Part shown: one piece after another, positions 1-8,056 of the stretch
Numbering within the stretch: the stretch's first letter is position 1
Layout: each line of letters starts with the position of its first letter
Assembly: GCA_025354615.1 (NCBI GenBank)
Contig: JANXMO010000355.1
Coordinates: 1-19,968 of the forward strand
Direction: 5' to 3'
DNA from: Burkholderiales bacterium
GTDB lineage: Bacteria > Pseudomonadota > Gammaproteobacteria > Burkholderiales > Burkholderiaceae_C
Length of the DNA stretch: 19,968 bases
Made by a program: the position numbers and the translations under genes
The notes under the pieces: generated by a model
What the model saw: only the letters and a program-made list of their open reading frames with translations
Told to the model about the DNA's origin: nothing
Databases searched by the model: none

Positions 1-205
1 TCAAGCGCAAGAATCCGCCCCATCGGCGCAACAAAAAGGCCAGGCGCTGGGGGTGGAGGTCTGCCACAGCTGGTTCAGTCGCTTCCGCAAGCTGCTGGTG
101 CGCCATGAAAAGCTCGAACGCAGCTTCCTGGCGCTCAACCACCTTGCTGCGGCAATCATCGCTTTGCGTAAGGTGTCGTTGAGGGTTAATGTAATTTACG
201 GATAG
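1..205 (+). pseudogene. IS5-family transposase, 3' remnant with frameshift
   Basis: This is the C-terminal tail of a DDE transposase of the IS5 type. From base 53 the frame reads VEVCHSWFSRFRKLLVRHEK, followed by LERSFLALNHLAAAIIALRK, and stops at a TAG at 203-205. The family tail is typically RRWVVE-(T/C)HSWFNRFRKL, where the glutamate of VVE completes the DDE triad. The upstream part, ending KKARRW, lies in a different frame (bases 3-50). One base appears to be missing in the G-rich run near 49-53, so the gene is broken even apart from truncation by the window edge. A terminal inverted repeat may lie near 190-210, but the other end is outside the window, so I cannot confirm it. The element is probably inactive. 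From 206 to 404 I see no recognisable gene. Confidence 0.75.
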
Positions 206-407
206 GTTCTTAATGCTTTGAACCTCAGGCGCAGCGGTCGTCTGGCCATGAGGCACAGCCCGCATTTCCTCAAAAGTCCAGTTATCCAATGACCAGTTCC
301 GCGAGTCGTGAAGGCTTGCTAAAGGTAGCCGCTTGACAGATTCAGCGAGTGGTTCCGTCATCGGGCTGACTTACAGGTTTTGCGCAAGGCCATGATAGAA
401 CCAGGTG

Positions 408-2231
408 ATGCGAATTCGGACTCTGCTGGTGATCATTGGGACCATCGTCATCTTGCCCGGATTGATCGCGGCGGGTCTTGCCATCGAGCAGGTTCGTCAA
501 CAGGAACGTGCAGCATCCTTGCGTGTGTTGACGGAGACCGTCCGCGCAACGGCCTTGCTGGTTGACGGTGAGGTCCAACGGTCAGTTGGGGCGCTGGAAG
601 CGCTCGGCAACTCCGAGCACCTCCAATCGGGAAACCTCCACGCTTTTTACGAGCAGGCGAAAGCGATCAACCAGCCGTCTGACGTTTGGACTTTGCTGCT
701 CGATGAGTCAGGCAGGCAGGTGCTCAACACTGCGCTGCCATTCGGAACACCTGCCCCGCCGCCGCGCGCCGCGGCACGCGTGAGGCAGGTTCTGGCAACC
801 GGCCTGTTGCTAGCCAGTGATGTCATCCGTGGACCCGCCACGGGTAAGCTTCTAACGACGTTGTACCTACCTGCCAAAGCTGCTGGCGCGGACCACCGCT
901 ATGTCGTGGCGCAAGCGTTTTCTGTTGATCACTGGAAACGTACAGCACTTCGCCCACAAGGGCGCGGTGATTGGGTGGTTGCTGTTATCGATCGTCAGGG
1001 CAACTTCATCTCACGGAGCCATCGTGCCGACGATCTGGTCGGCCAGCCTGCACGCCCCGAACTGGTGACTGCTGCCGGCGCAAGCTTCGACGGGTTGATC
1101 CGTCACCAAACAATTGAGGGGATCGAGTCGTACGACGCATTCACCCATTCAAGGTGGACCGGTTGGACTATTGCGGTCGCAGCACCTGTGAGCGCCATCG
1201 AGACGCCCGCGACGCAGTCGATTGCATGGCTCGTGGGCGGACTGCTTATCGCAATGGGCGCTGGCGCAGCCGCAGCAACATTCGTTGGCCGCAAGTTCAT
1301 TCAATCGATCGAGGCGGTATCGCTTGCCGCTCAAGCCCTGGCTTGTGGCAAGGTTCCGGTCTTCCAGCGCGGATTTCTGAGGGAACTGAACCGGCTCGGT
1401 GATGAATTGACGGAAGCCGGACAGGTGCTGCGTCACGAAAAGGCTTCAAGGCAGATGGCCGAAGCGCAGCGCGAGCAACTGTTGAGCAGCGAAAGGGCCG
1501 CCCGCGAGGCTGCTGAGTCAATGAACGCGTCCAAGGACAGCTTTCTGGCACTGCTTGGCCACGAATTGCGCAATCCGTTGGCTGCAATTTCTGGCGCTAC
1601 GGCAGTGTTGCGGATGAAAGGTTGCCAGCCCGATCGCTTCGACCATTTTCTTTCCATCATTGATCGTCAAAACCGCCATCTGGCTTACATCGTCAACGAC
1701 CTGCTCGACGTCAGCCGCATGTTGTCGGGCAAGTTGGAACTTAAGCGTCAGCAATTGGACCTCGCGCAGGTCGTCCACGGTTGCTTGAATGCTTTGGAAA
1801 CGACTGAGCAAGCGCAAGGGTATGAACTTGTCGTTCGTGCGGAGACGGCGTGGGTCGAAGGGGACTTGGTGCGGCTCGAGCAGGTTGTCAACAATTTGGT
1901 GGGCAACGCACTGAAGCACTCGCCTGCTGGAACCAGGGTCAACGTGACCGTTAGCACACGAGCCGACCACGCTGTTCTCGAAGTAACGGACGTTGGTACC
2001 GGCATGGGCGCGCAGTTGCTGCCGACGATATTTGATCCTTTTGTTCAAGGTCCGCCGCTGGCGGGCAGGATGGCCGCTGGCTTGGGAATAGGCTTGTCAC
2101 TTGTCCGCCAACTGGTCACTTTGCATGGGGGGCAGATCGTGGCGACGAGCCGTGGCGAGGGCTGTGGTTCCGAATTTGTCGTGACGCTTCCTCTTTTTAA
2201 AACAACCAACACTTTAGGTGGCGGCTATTAA
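408..2231 (+). CDS. Membrane sensor histidine kinase (orphan)
   Basis: A membrane-bound sensor kinase that should autophosphorylate on histidine and pass the phosphate to a partner regulator. In numbering that includes an alternative GTG at 405, a transmembrane segment spans about residues 6-27. An extracytoplasmic sensor region follows to about 272 (Cache-like by layout, not proven), then a second transmembrane segment at about 273-294. A charged, probably helical linker runs over 340-375. The HisKA H-box is GHELRNPL with H386. The HATPase domain has an N-box (NNLVGNALKHSP, about 496-507), a G1 box DVGTGMG at 529-535, an F-box FDPF at 543-546 and a G2 box GLGIG at 559-563. No receiver domain is fused. 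No response regulator is adjacent, so the partner is unknown. ATG 408 and GTG 405 are both possible starts; the Shine-Dalgarno is weak. The gene is flanked by transposase remnants on both sides. Confidence 0.9.
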   Translation: MRIRTLLVIIGTIVILPGLIAAGLAIEQVRQQERAASLRVLTETVRATALLVDGEVQRSVGALEALGNSEHLQSGNLHAFYEQAKAINQPSDVWTLLLDESGRQVLNTALPFGTPAPPPRAAARVRQVLATGLLLASDVIRGPATGKLLTTLYLPAKAAGADHRYVVAQAFSVDHWKRTALRPQGRGDWVVAVIDRQGNFISRSHRADDLVGQPARPELVTAAGASFDGLIRHQTIEGIESYDAFTHSRWTGWTIAVAAPVSAIETPATQSIAWLVGGLLIAMGAGAAAATFVGRKFIQSIEAVSLAAQALACGKVPVFQRGFLRELNRLGDELTEAGQVLRHEKASRQMAEAQREQLLSSERAAREAAESMNASKDSFLALLGHELRNPLAAISGATAVLRMKGCQPDRFDHFLSIIDRQNRHLAYIVNDLLDVSRMLSGKLELKRQQLDLAQVVHGCLNALETTEQAQGYELVVRAETAWVEGDLVRLEQVVNNLVGNALKHSPAGTRVNVTVSTRADHAVLEVTDVGTGMGAQLLPTIFDPFVQGPPLAGRMAAGLGIGLSLVRQLVTLHGGQIVATSRGEGCGSEFVVTLPLFKTTNTLGGGY

Positions 2232-2296
2232 TTGAGCCGACGAGTGCTGCAGATTGCCCAGTCGGTTTATCGGCGCCACGCGGCGCGGATGCGTAA

Positions 2297-2476
2297 ACCA
2301 GCCTGCGCGAGAGGGCCAAGCGCGACGATGTCATCGAGACGCAGATCGAACGTGTGTAGCGGGCCGACCTGCATGTCTACGTCGTTGCCAAGGTGGTGGT
2401 AACTGCAGCGCGAGGGCCACAAGTGGCGCAGTGCACGGTAGAGCGGCTGATGCGTCCGTCGAAATGGCTACCTTAA
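2297..2476 (+). pseudogene. Decayed IS3-family orfB (transposase) fragment
   Basis: In one frame the DNA reads SLRERAKRDDVIETQIERV, stop (TAG 2357-2359), RADLHVYVVAKV, then after a scrambled stretch VAQCTVERLMR. This matches the IS3-family orfB pattern before the DDE core: a run like RAKRD-ELxPEIQRVW, then FxVYGxRKVWRQLxREG, then VARCTVERLM. The TAG replaces the expected tryptophan codon. The piece reading LQREGH (around 2403-2420) is in another frame, so two compensating indels are likely. A TAA also lies just upstream at 2294-2296. The homology ends near 2456, so only a small part of orfB remains. The stretch from 2477 to 2590 holds only a short palindromic patch around 2480-2500 and nothing I can name. 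Confidence 0.6.
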
Positions 2477-2590
2477 GGAATGGCACTTACTTAAGTGACT
2501 GCCCCCAGCATGCATGATGTTGGATCTAAAGCTTAAAAAAGACAGCGGCTCTTGCCCATACAGGCCCGCGCTCGATGGAGTAGCGTTGCC

Positions 2591-3898
2591 TTAAAAATAG
2601 CCGCGCAGCACCAGCTCGACCACGCGGCGCTGCGGAACGGTGGCGTAGACCGATCCGGGATTGCCGGACAGCACTTGCCACTGCAGGCTGACATCGGCTC
2701 GCTCGCCACGCAGGCGTGCTTCCAGCCACTGGGCGCGGCTGCGGGTTTCGGCTTCGCGGCGCACGAAGGCCGACAGGTCGAGGCGGCGCACCAGTGCGTC
2801 TTTCCACGTGGCGTAAACAAAAACCGCCCGGCGCACGGGCAAATCCTGCAGCGTTTGCGCGCCGGCCAGCACACCCAGCGGGGCGGCTGGGCCGAAGGTG
2901 GCCGGCAGCGCGTTCCAGCCGTCGTGCGACAAGCCGGCGCTGTTGTACTCGGCTTCCGCTGTCAGGCTGAGGTTGAAGCCGGTGGTGTAAGTCAAGCCGG
3001 CCGCGGCACGGCGCTGGTTGCGGTCGGCCTCGTTCAGGTTCAGCGCCCGGGCGACGACCGAGCGGCCGCGGCCGGTGCTGAATTCGCCGAACAAAACGGT
3101 GGCGTCACCCAGCGCGGCGGAAAGGTTCAAGCCCAGTTGCGTAGGCGTGTCGGCGCCGCCATACAGCAGTACTTCAGGGTTCAGCTTTTCGCCTAGCTGG
3201 GCGCTGCCGGCCAGCAGCCAGCGCGTGCGCGGGTTGGTGGCGCCGTTGTTGAAGGTGAAGGTGGTCGTGTTGGGTGTTGTGGACGCATCACCGAACTTGG
3301 GTGAAACCGCGGCCGTCAGCGCGCCGCCCTTCCACAGTTGGTGGCCTTGCAGCACCCAGCTGCCCTGGCGGTTCTCGCGCAGCACCGCCGGGTCGGGCGA
3401 GACGATGGCGCGCAGCGCGCCTTCCTTGAACCAGTCGGTCGGGTTGTAGCCGAGTGCGGCGCCATGGCGCAGGTTGACGCGGCCGAGGTCGACCACGCGG
3501 TCTTCACGCGGGGCCCAGCTCAGATAGGCTTCGCGCAAGGTGTTGATGTTGTCGGAGATGCCGCCGCGGCGAATCAGGTCAAGCCGGTCGGACAGCACGC
3601 CGCGCAGCTGCGGCGCCAGCGTGGCGTCATAGCGGGCGTCGAGTGACGCGCGCTGGGTGTCGCGGTGCGCAGCACTGCCGCCGCTCACGCCACGCAGCGC
3701 CTCCTGGCCGCCGGCGCCTTCAATGAATATGCGCCAGTTCGGCGCGCTGGCCGGGGCAGGGGCCGCGGCCGGCGTCTGGTCGGCGAGCTGCAGTGCATCG
3801 AGGTCATCGGCGGGCACTGCGGCCTGCGCTGCCAGGGGCCAGGCCGCAGCCAGAAAAATACACCGCCGCCAAGACGGTCGAATCGCCTTCAAACGCAT
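2591..3898 (-). CDS. Outer-membrane beta-barrel protein of ABC/LolA-like operon
   Basis: A predicted outer-membrane beta-barrel protein of about 435 residues, last gene of the four-gene operon. It starts with a signal peptide (basic RPSWRR, hydrophobic CIFLAAAWPLA, likely cleavage after AQA). A Pro/Ala-rich linker and alternating polar/hydrophobic strands follow, rich in Tyr, Trp and Arg. It ends in VLRGYF; a C-terminal phenylalanine is the usual BAM recognition signature. A GTG at 3907 overlaps the upstream stop, but CCGGAG lies about 8 bases before ATG 3898 and almost touches the GTG, so ATG 3898 is preferred. I cannot name the family; it resembles barrels found next to LolA-like and FtsX-type ABC genes. 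By context it would receive or release the substrate of the ABC transporter at the outer membrane. Whether it forms a pore or only a receptor is not visible. Confidence 0.8.
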   Translation of the reverse strand: MRLKAIRPSWRRCIFLAAAWPLAAQAAVPADDLDALQLADQTPAAAPAPASAPNWRIFIEGAGGQEALRGVSGGSAAHRDTQRASLDARYDATLAPQLRGVLSDRLDLIRRGGISDNINTLREAYLSWAPREDRVVDLGRVNLRHGAALGYNPTDWFKEGALRAIVSPDPAVLRENRQGSWVLQGHQLWKGGALTAAVSPKFGDASTTPNTTTFTFNNGATNPRTRWLLAGSAQLGEKLNPEVLLYGGADTPTQLGLNLSAALGDATVLFGEFSTGRGRSVVARALNLNEADRNQRRAAAGLTYTTGFNLSLTAEAEYNSAGLSHDGWNALPATFGPAAPLGVLAGAQTLQDLPVRRAVFVYATWKDALVRRLDLSAFVRREAETRSRAQWLEARLRGERADVSLQWQVLSGNPGSVYATVPQRRVVELVLRGYF

Positions 3899-3903
3899 CG
3901 TGC

Positions 3904-4701
3904 TCACTCCGGTTTAAAGCGTGGAAGGTAGTCGCGCTGCAGCCAGGCATCAGGCACGTCGCGCAGCGCGAAGTCGCTGTAGCGCATCACGGTCACCCAG
4001 CTCGGGTCGAGCCCGTCGATGATGACGACTTCGGTCGGCCGCTCGCGGCCCAGCTGGGGTTGGAATTTGCGGTAGTAAGCCGTTTTCAGCAGCTGCCCGC
4101 TTTCAGCGAAGAAACGCGCCTTGACCGGCCGCGCCGTGCCGGCTTCGGTCCACATCTCGACGTGGTGGTAGGTGACGTCGGGCGAGGCCGCTGCCAGCGC
4201 CAGCTTGTGGCAGTGGCGCTGCACGCGCTCGCCATCGGCCACGTCTTCTTCAGCTTGCCACTGCGCCCGGTAATCGCGCGCCATGTTGACGGTGACGACG
4301 TCGCCGTTCGACGCCTGCCCGAGCAGCCGCTGTTGCGGCGACAGGCGGATGCTGGCCTGGCTGGCGGGGTCGAAGAACCACAGGTCGTTGCCGTTCTTCA
4401 GCATCAGCTTGTTGGCGTCGCGCTGCGGCGCGAGAAAGCGCAGCAGGCTGCGGTATTGGCCGCTGGCCGCATCGGCTTTCGAGTAGACCGACAAGGTGTT
4501 GCTGTCGGTCTGCTTGGACTGGCGGTATTCGAGCAGCGTCACGGTGACGGAAAACGGCCGCGGCGGGTTGCGCACCGCGTCGCTGGCCTCCAGCAGGGCT
4601 TGCGCCTCGGCGGCGGCCAAGGGCGCGGCAGTGGCTTGTGCCGCCGCCAGGCCGGCCAGCAGGGCGGCAAACGCCGCGCGCATCAAGCGGGCTGGTGTCA
4701 T
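3904..4701 (-). CDS. LolA-like outer-membrane lipoprotein-sorting protein
   Basis: A periplasmic protein of 265 residues resembling the LolA-like 'outer membrane lipoprotein-sorting protein' group (PF17131-type by appearance). A signal peptide covers about residues 1-26 (MTPARLMRAAF, hydrophobic core, ATAAP). The mature part has the expected rhythm of the half-barrel fold: a stretch like FSVTVTLLEYRQSKQTDSNT, then LLRFLAPQRDANKLMLKNGN, then DLWFFDPASQASIRLSPQQR, then VEMWTEAGTARPVKARFFAE. Proteins of this fold carry lipid or lipid-modified cargo across the periplasm. It has no lipobox. GAGGA sits five bases before the ATG. The gene starts 18 bases after the permease stop, and its stop at 3904 lies just inside a possible GTG start of the barrel gene. 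Together with the ABC pair and barrel it suggests a cargo shuttle, but the cargo is unknown. Confidence 0.8.
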   Translation of the reverse strand: MTPARLMRAAFAALLAGLAAAQATAAPLAAAEAQALLEASDAVRNPPRPFSVTVTLLEYRQSKQTDSNTLSVYSKADAASGQYRSLLRFLAPQRDANKLMLKNGNDLWFFDPASQASIRLSPQQRLLGQASNGDVVTVNMARDYRAQWQAEEDVADGERVQRHCHKLALAAASPDVTYHHVEMWTEAGTARPVKARFFAESGQLLKTAYYRKFQPQLGRERPTEVVIIDGLDPSWVTVMRYSDFALRDVPDAWLQRDYLPRFKPE

Positions 4702-4719
4702 GGCATCCTCGAATGTAAA

Positions 4720-6126
4720 TCAGACGTGCCGCAACGCATCCACGATGTTCATGCGGGCAGCGCGCGCGGCGGGAAGAAGGGCCGACAGCGCCGCCACCAC
4801 GATCAGGCCGGCTGCTGCGGTCAGCATCATGGCATGTTCGCCGGCCAGGTGAACCGCCAGCGGCACCGGCTCGATGCGCCCGGGCGGTGTCCACGTCAAG
4901 CCGAGCCGGTTGATGCCCCAGGCAAGCGCCAGCGCCGCCACGCTGCCGATCAGTGTCCCGAAGGCACCCAGCACCAGCCCTTCGGTGATGAACATGGTGC
5001 GGATGCCGCTTTGGCGCAGGCCGATCGCGCGCAGCGTGCCGATTTCCGACGTGCGCTCGACCACCGCCATGCTCATGGTGTTGCTGACGGTGAACAGCAC
5101 GATGGCGCCGATCAGCACCGACACGAAGCCGAAGATGGCGACGAACATGCCCAGCGTCTGGCCATAGAACGGGTTCAGGGTTTCGTAGTCGAGTACTTCG
5201 AGGTTGTCTTTCTTCAGCGTTGTCGCCAGCAATTCATCGAGCCGCGCGCGTGCGGCCGGCAACTGTGCCGTTTCGCGCAGCTGCAGCGCAATCGCGGTGA
5301 CTTGCGGCGGCGCGGCGCCGAACACCAGTTTTTGCGCCTGCGCCAGGTGCAGGCCGACGTAAACGTCGTCGAGTTCCTTGATGCCCTGGAACTCGGCGCG
5401 CAGCACGCGAATGGCCGACACGTTGGGCGCGCCGCGCGAATTGGTGGCCAGCAGCTCGATGCGCGCCGGGCCGCTGGCGGCTTTGGCCGCCGGCGCAGGC
5501 GCGATCAGGTCGGACAGCGCCGCGATGTCGTCGGGCAAGGCTGGCGCCGGCGCGCGGGCGTTGTCGGCCACCGCCGCGGGCGGGGCGCAATCAGCCACCT
5601 GCAGCGCGGCGCACAGCTGCAGCACGCGCGCCATGCCGATGCCGATGACGGCCGAATCAGCCGGCGTGCCGGCCAGCGACAGGCGCTGCGACAGGCGGCG
5701 CAGGCCATAAGCATTCCAGTCGCGCAGCCGCGCCTGGTCTTCGACCACCGTGCCGTTGATGAACGCGGTGCGTGACACGCCAGCCGCGAAGTTGCCGGCA
5801 ATACCGCCGAATTGCAGTGTCGGCGTGGCTACGAGCAGCATGGGCGCCAGCACCGGGTCTTGGCGCACGGTGCGCAGAATGCGGTCGTAGCCGGCAATGC
5901 CATATGCCGTCGGGTTGCCGCTGCCGAAGCGGTGGTAGTCCCGGTGCTGGATCTGCAAGTGGCCCGACAGCCGGACGAAATCGGACTGCAGCGCGTAATT
6001 GATGTCGCGGATGTAGCCGCCGAACAGCAGCACCGCGACCAGCCCCAGCACCATGGCCACCAGCGTCATCGACGAACGCCGGCGGTTGCGCAGCAGGTTG
6101 CGCCACGCCAGTGACAGAGTGTTCAT
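4720..6126 (-). CDS. ABC transporter permease, FtsX/MacB/LolE type
   Basis: An inner-membrane permease of the MacB/LolCDE/FtsX superfamily, 468 residues from ATG 6126. It has one N-terminal transmembrane helix (about 20-39), a large periplasmic domain (about 40-324), then three C-terminal helices (about 325-348, 380-405, 436-454). The cytoplasmic coupling motif ERTSEIGTLRAIG follows the second helix, as in the family. The periplasmic domain carries an unusual Pro/Ala-rich low-complexity stretch (about 181-222) just after two cysteines (about 172 and 180). Such proteins are mechanotransmission permeases that drive periplasmic events rather than simple channels. The start overlaps the ATPase stop in a TGATG arrangement; a GTG at 6129 in frame is the alternative. 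The partner ATPase is directly upstream and the LolA-like carrier directly downstream. Confidence 0.88.
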   Translation of the reverse strand: MNTLSLAWRNLLRNRRRSSMTLVAMVLGLVAVLLFGGYIRDINYALQSDFVRLSGHLQIQHRDYHRFGSGNPTAYGIAGYDRILRTVRQDPVLAPMLLVATPTLQFGGIAGNFAAGVSRTAFINGTVVEDQARLRDWNAYGLRRLSQRLSLAGTPADSAVIGIGMARVLQLCAALQVADCAPPAAVADNARAPAPALPDDIAALSDLIAPAPAAKAASGPARIELLATNSRGAPNVSAIRVLRAEFQGIKELDDVYVGLHLAQAQKLVFGAAPPQVTAIALQLRETAQLPAARARLDELLATTLKKDNLEVLDYETLNPFYGQTLGMFVAIFGFVSVLIGAIVLFTVSNTMSMAVVERTSEIGTLRAIGLRQSGIRTMFITEGLVLGAFGTLIGSVAALALAWGINRLGLTWTPPGRIEPVPLAVHLAGEHAMMLTAAAGLIVVAALSALLPAARAARMNIVDALRHV

Positions 6127-6881
6127 CACGCCGTGGGCTCCACCCAGGCGAGGCGGCGCTCGATGGCGGTGATGCGCCCGTCATGGATGTAGACCACGTC
6201 GTCGGCCGCTTCAATCACCTTCGGGTCGTGTGACGAGAAGATGAAGGCCACGCGGTGGCGCTGCTGCATGTGGCGCATCAGCTCGATGATGTCGCTGCCG
6301 GTCTTGCTGTCGAGATTGGCGGTGGGTTCGTCGGCCAGCACCAGCTGCGGCTTGCGCGCCAGCGCCCTTGCCACGGCCACCCGTTGACGCTGCCCACCGG
6401 AGAGCTGCCCAGGCCGCTTGCGGCCATGGTCGGCCAGGCCGACGGCCTCCAGCAGCTTGGCGACGCGCTTGCGACGCTTGTCGACCGGCATGCCGGCCAG
6501 GATCAGCGGGTATTCGACGTTCTCAAACGCCGTCAGCACCGGCAGCAAATTGAAATTCTGAAATACAAAGCCCAACTGGCGCGCGCGAAAGTCCGACAAC
6601 TGGTCGTGCGGCATTGTCTGCACCGGCTTGCCGCCGACCATCAGGGTGCCGGCATCGGGCCGGTCAATGCAGCCGATCAGATTCAGCAACGTGGTCTTGC
6701 CGCTGCCTGAGGGACCCGAGATGACCGTGAAGCGGTTCGGCAGGATGACGAGGTTGATGCCCGACAGCGCCGGCACGTCGACGCTGTCAAGCCGGTAGGT
6801 GCGCGCGATGCCTTTCATCACCACCGGGTGCAGCAATGGACTGGAGCGGCTTGCAGCAGGCGGATGGGAAGACGATGGCAT
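6126..6881 (-). CDS. ABC transporter ATP-binding protein (LolD/MacB-like)
   Basis: The cytoplasmic ATPase that powers the adjacent FtsX-type permease. The nucleotide-binding domain is complete: Walker A GPSGSGKTT at 56-64, Q-loop Q108, signature LSGGQ at 160-164, Walker B LVLADEPT at 180-187 with the D-loop NLDS just after, and the switch histidine H218. Sequence character (TYRLDSVDVPAL, QNFNLLPVLTAFENVEYPL) fits the LolD/MacB class. An N-terminal extension of about 20 residues precedes the first beta strand. An internal ATG at residue 22 (VMKGIARTYR) could be the true start, since no clear Shine-Dalgarno precedes ATG 6881. This is the first gene of the operon. The 164-base gap between it and the hydrolase gene upstream (6882-7045) would have to hold the promoter, but I see no convincing -35/-10 pair there. 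Confidence 0.9.
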   Translation of the reverse strand: MPSSSHPPAASRSSPLLHPVVMKGIARTYRLDSVDVPALSGINLVILPNRFTVISGPSGSGKTTLLNLIGCIDRPDAGTLMVGGKPVQTMPHDQLSDFRARQLGFVFQNFNLLPVLTAFENVEYPLILAGMPVDKRRKRVAKLLEAVGLADHGRKRPGQLSGGQRQRVAVARALARKPQLVLADEPTANLDSKTGSDIIELMRHMQQRHRVAFIFSSHDPKVIEAADDVVYIHDGRITAIERRLAWVEPTA

Positions 6882-7045
6882 GGACCAAAGGCGTTTTGCA
6901 ACGCGGTTTCGATGACGGGCAAAAAGGCGGCGGCGAAAACCATCGCTGCGACGCGAAACAACGCAGGTTTTACCACCCGTGCGGGCCGCACCGGCAGCAG
7001 AGATGACGCCGGATGGCCGGCCTTTTCACCAAGGAGTAGCCGCTG

Positions 7046-8056
7046 TCAAAGCGCGGCAGCCAACCAGTCGGCCACCGCGCGCGGCATCGCCAGCACATGC
7101 CCCGGGAAGCGCCCCGCGGGAAATCCGACATGGCCACCCTGCGCCGGCTGCCACAGCGTGACCCACGGCCCGGCCTCGTGCGGCCGGGGCAGGCTGGCGG
7201 CGGGCACGAAGGGGTCGTTGCGGGCGTTCAGCGCCAGCGCCGGAATGCGGATGCGCCGCAGGTGCGGCTTGGCCGAGCCGCGGCGCCAGTAGTCGTCGGT
7301 GTCGGCAAAGCCATGCAGCGGCGCGGTGAACACGTTGTCGAAAGCATGCAGATCGCGCGCGGCCAGCAGGCGGGCGCGGTCGAACAGGCCCGGGTGGCGC
7401 GCCAGCGTCAGCAGCGCTTTGGGCTTCAGCGAACGCAAGAACATGCGGTTGTAGACCTGCCGGTTGAAGCCGCGGCCAATCGCGCTGCCGCCGGCGGCCA
7501 GGTCCAGCGGCGCCGACACCGCGGCCACCGCGCGCACCAACGCCGCGGACGCGTTGCCTGCTTCCGCCGCCCAACGCAGCAGCGCGTTGCCACCGAGCGA
7601 GACGCCCACTGCCAGTACCGGGCCCGCGTGCACCGCGCGAAAGCGCTGCAGCACCCAGCCGATTTCTTCCACATCGGCCGAGTGATAAGCGCGCGGCGCC
7701 AGGTTGGGCTCGCCCGAACAGCCGCGAAAGTGCGGCACCGCAAAGTGCCAGCCACGCATCCGCACCACGTTGGCAAAGGCTTGCGCATAAGGGCTGGCCG
7801 ACGAGCCTTCCAGGCCGTGGAACAACACCAGCAGCGGCGCATCGGCGGCGTGCGCAGCGGGCTCGGCCGACGACCAGTCGACGTCGATGAAATCGGCGTC
7901 CGGCGTGGACCACCGTTCGCGCCGCCAGGCGGGCTGCACGCCCGTGCCAACGCTTGAAAACAGCGCTGGCCAGATGGTTTGGGCGTGGCCGCCCCAGGCG
8001 CCGCTGCCCAGCAGCCAAAGCGGCGCGAGGTAGTCGTCCAAGGCCGCCGGCTTCAA
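7046..8056 (-). CDS. YheT-type alpha/beta-hydrolase
   Basis: A cytoplasmic alpha/beta-hydrolase of the YheT (EMB8/ABHD1-3-like) group. From a TTG at 8056 the product has 336 residues, close to the usual size. The family opening is present (GSGAWGGHAQTIWPAL). The nucleophile elbow is GVSLGGN with S153, the acid is in LNARNDPFVP with D281, and the base is in GGHVGF with H309. The region LFHGLEGSSASPYAQ supplies the oxyanion area. The substrate is not known for most members; esterase activity is the usual expectation. The start is uncertain. The frame stays open to an ATG at 8218, but that would overlap most of the upstream gene. The TTG overlaps the stop of the NTF2-like gene (TTGA) and gives the expected N-terminus. 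No good Shine-Dalgarno is present, so translational coupling is likely. Confidence 0.87.
   Translation of the reverse strand: MKPAALDDYLAPLWLLGSGAWGGHAQTIWPALFSSVGTGVQPAWRRERWSTPDADFIDVDWSSAEPAAHAADAPLLVLFHGLEGSSASPYAQAFANVVRMRGWHFAVPHFRGCSGEPNLAPRAYHSADVEEIGWVLQRFRAVHAGPVLAVGVSLGGNALLRWAAEAGNASAALVRAVAAVSAPLDLAAGGSAIGRGFNRQVYNRMFLRSLKPKALLTLARHPGLFDRARLLAARDLHAFDNVFTAPLHGFADTDDYWRRGSAKPHLRRIRIPALALNARNDPFVPAASLPRPHEAGPWVTLWQPAQGGHVGFPAGRFPGHVLAMPRAVADWLAAAL

Noticed and set aside
333..361. TTGACA before the histidine kinase as a -35 box
   Set aside because: The -35 is perfect, but at 17 bases the -10 would be CGTCAT, which barely matches consensus.
2480..2500. Small palindromic patch around ACTTAAGT after the IS3-type remnant as an IS end or terminator
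   Set aside because: The stem is only about five base pairs with no T-run, and no partner end can be found in the window.
3793..5775. A 660-codon open frame on the + strand opposite the LolA-like and permease genes
   Set aside because: It is the antisense shadow of high-GC coding DNA; its product is rich in Arg, Gln, His and Gly without any domain, while the opposite strand encodes recognisable proteins with ribosome sites.
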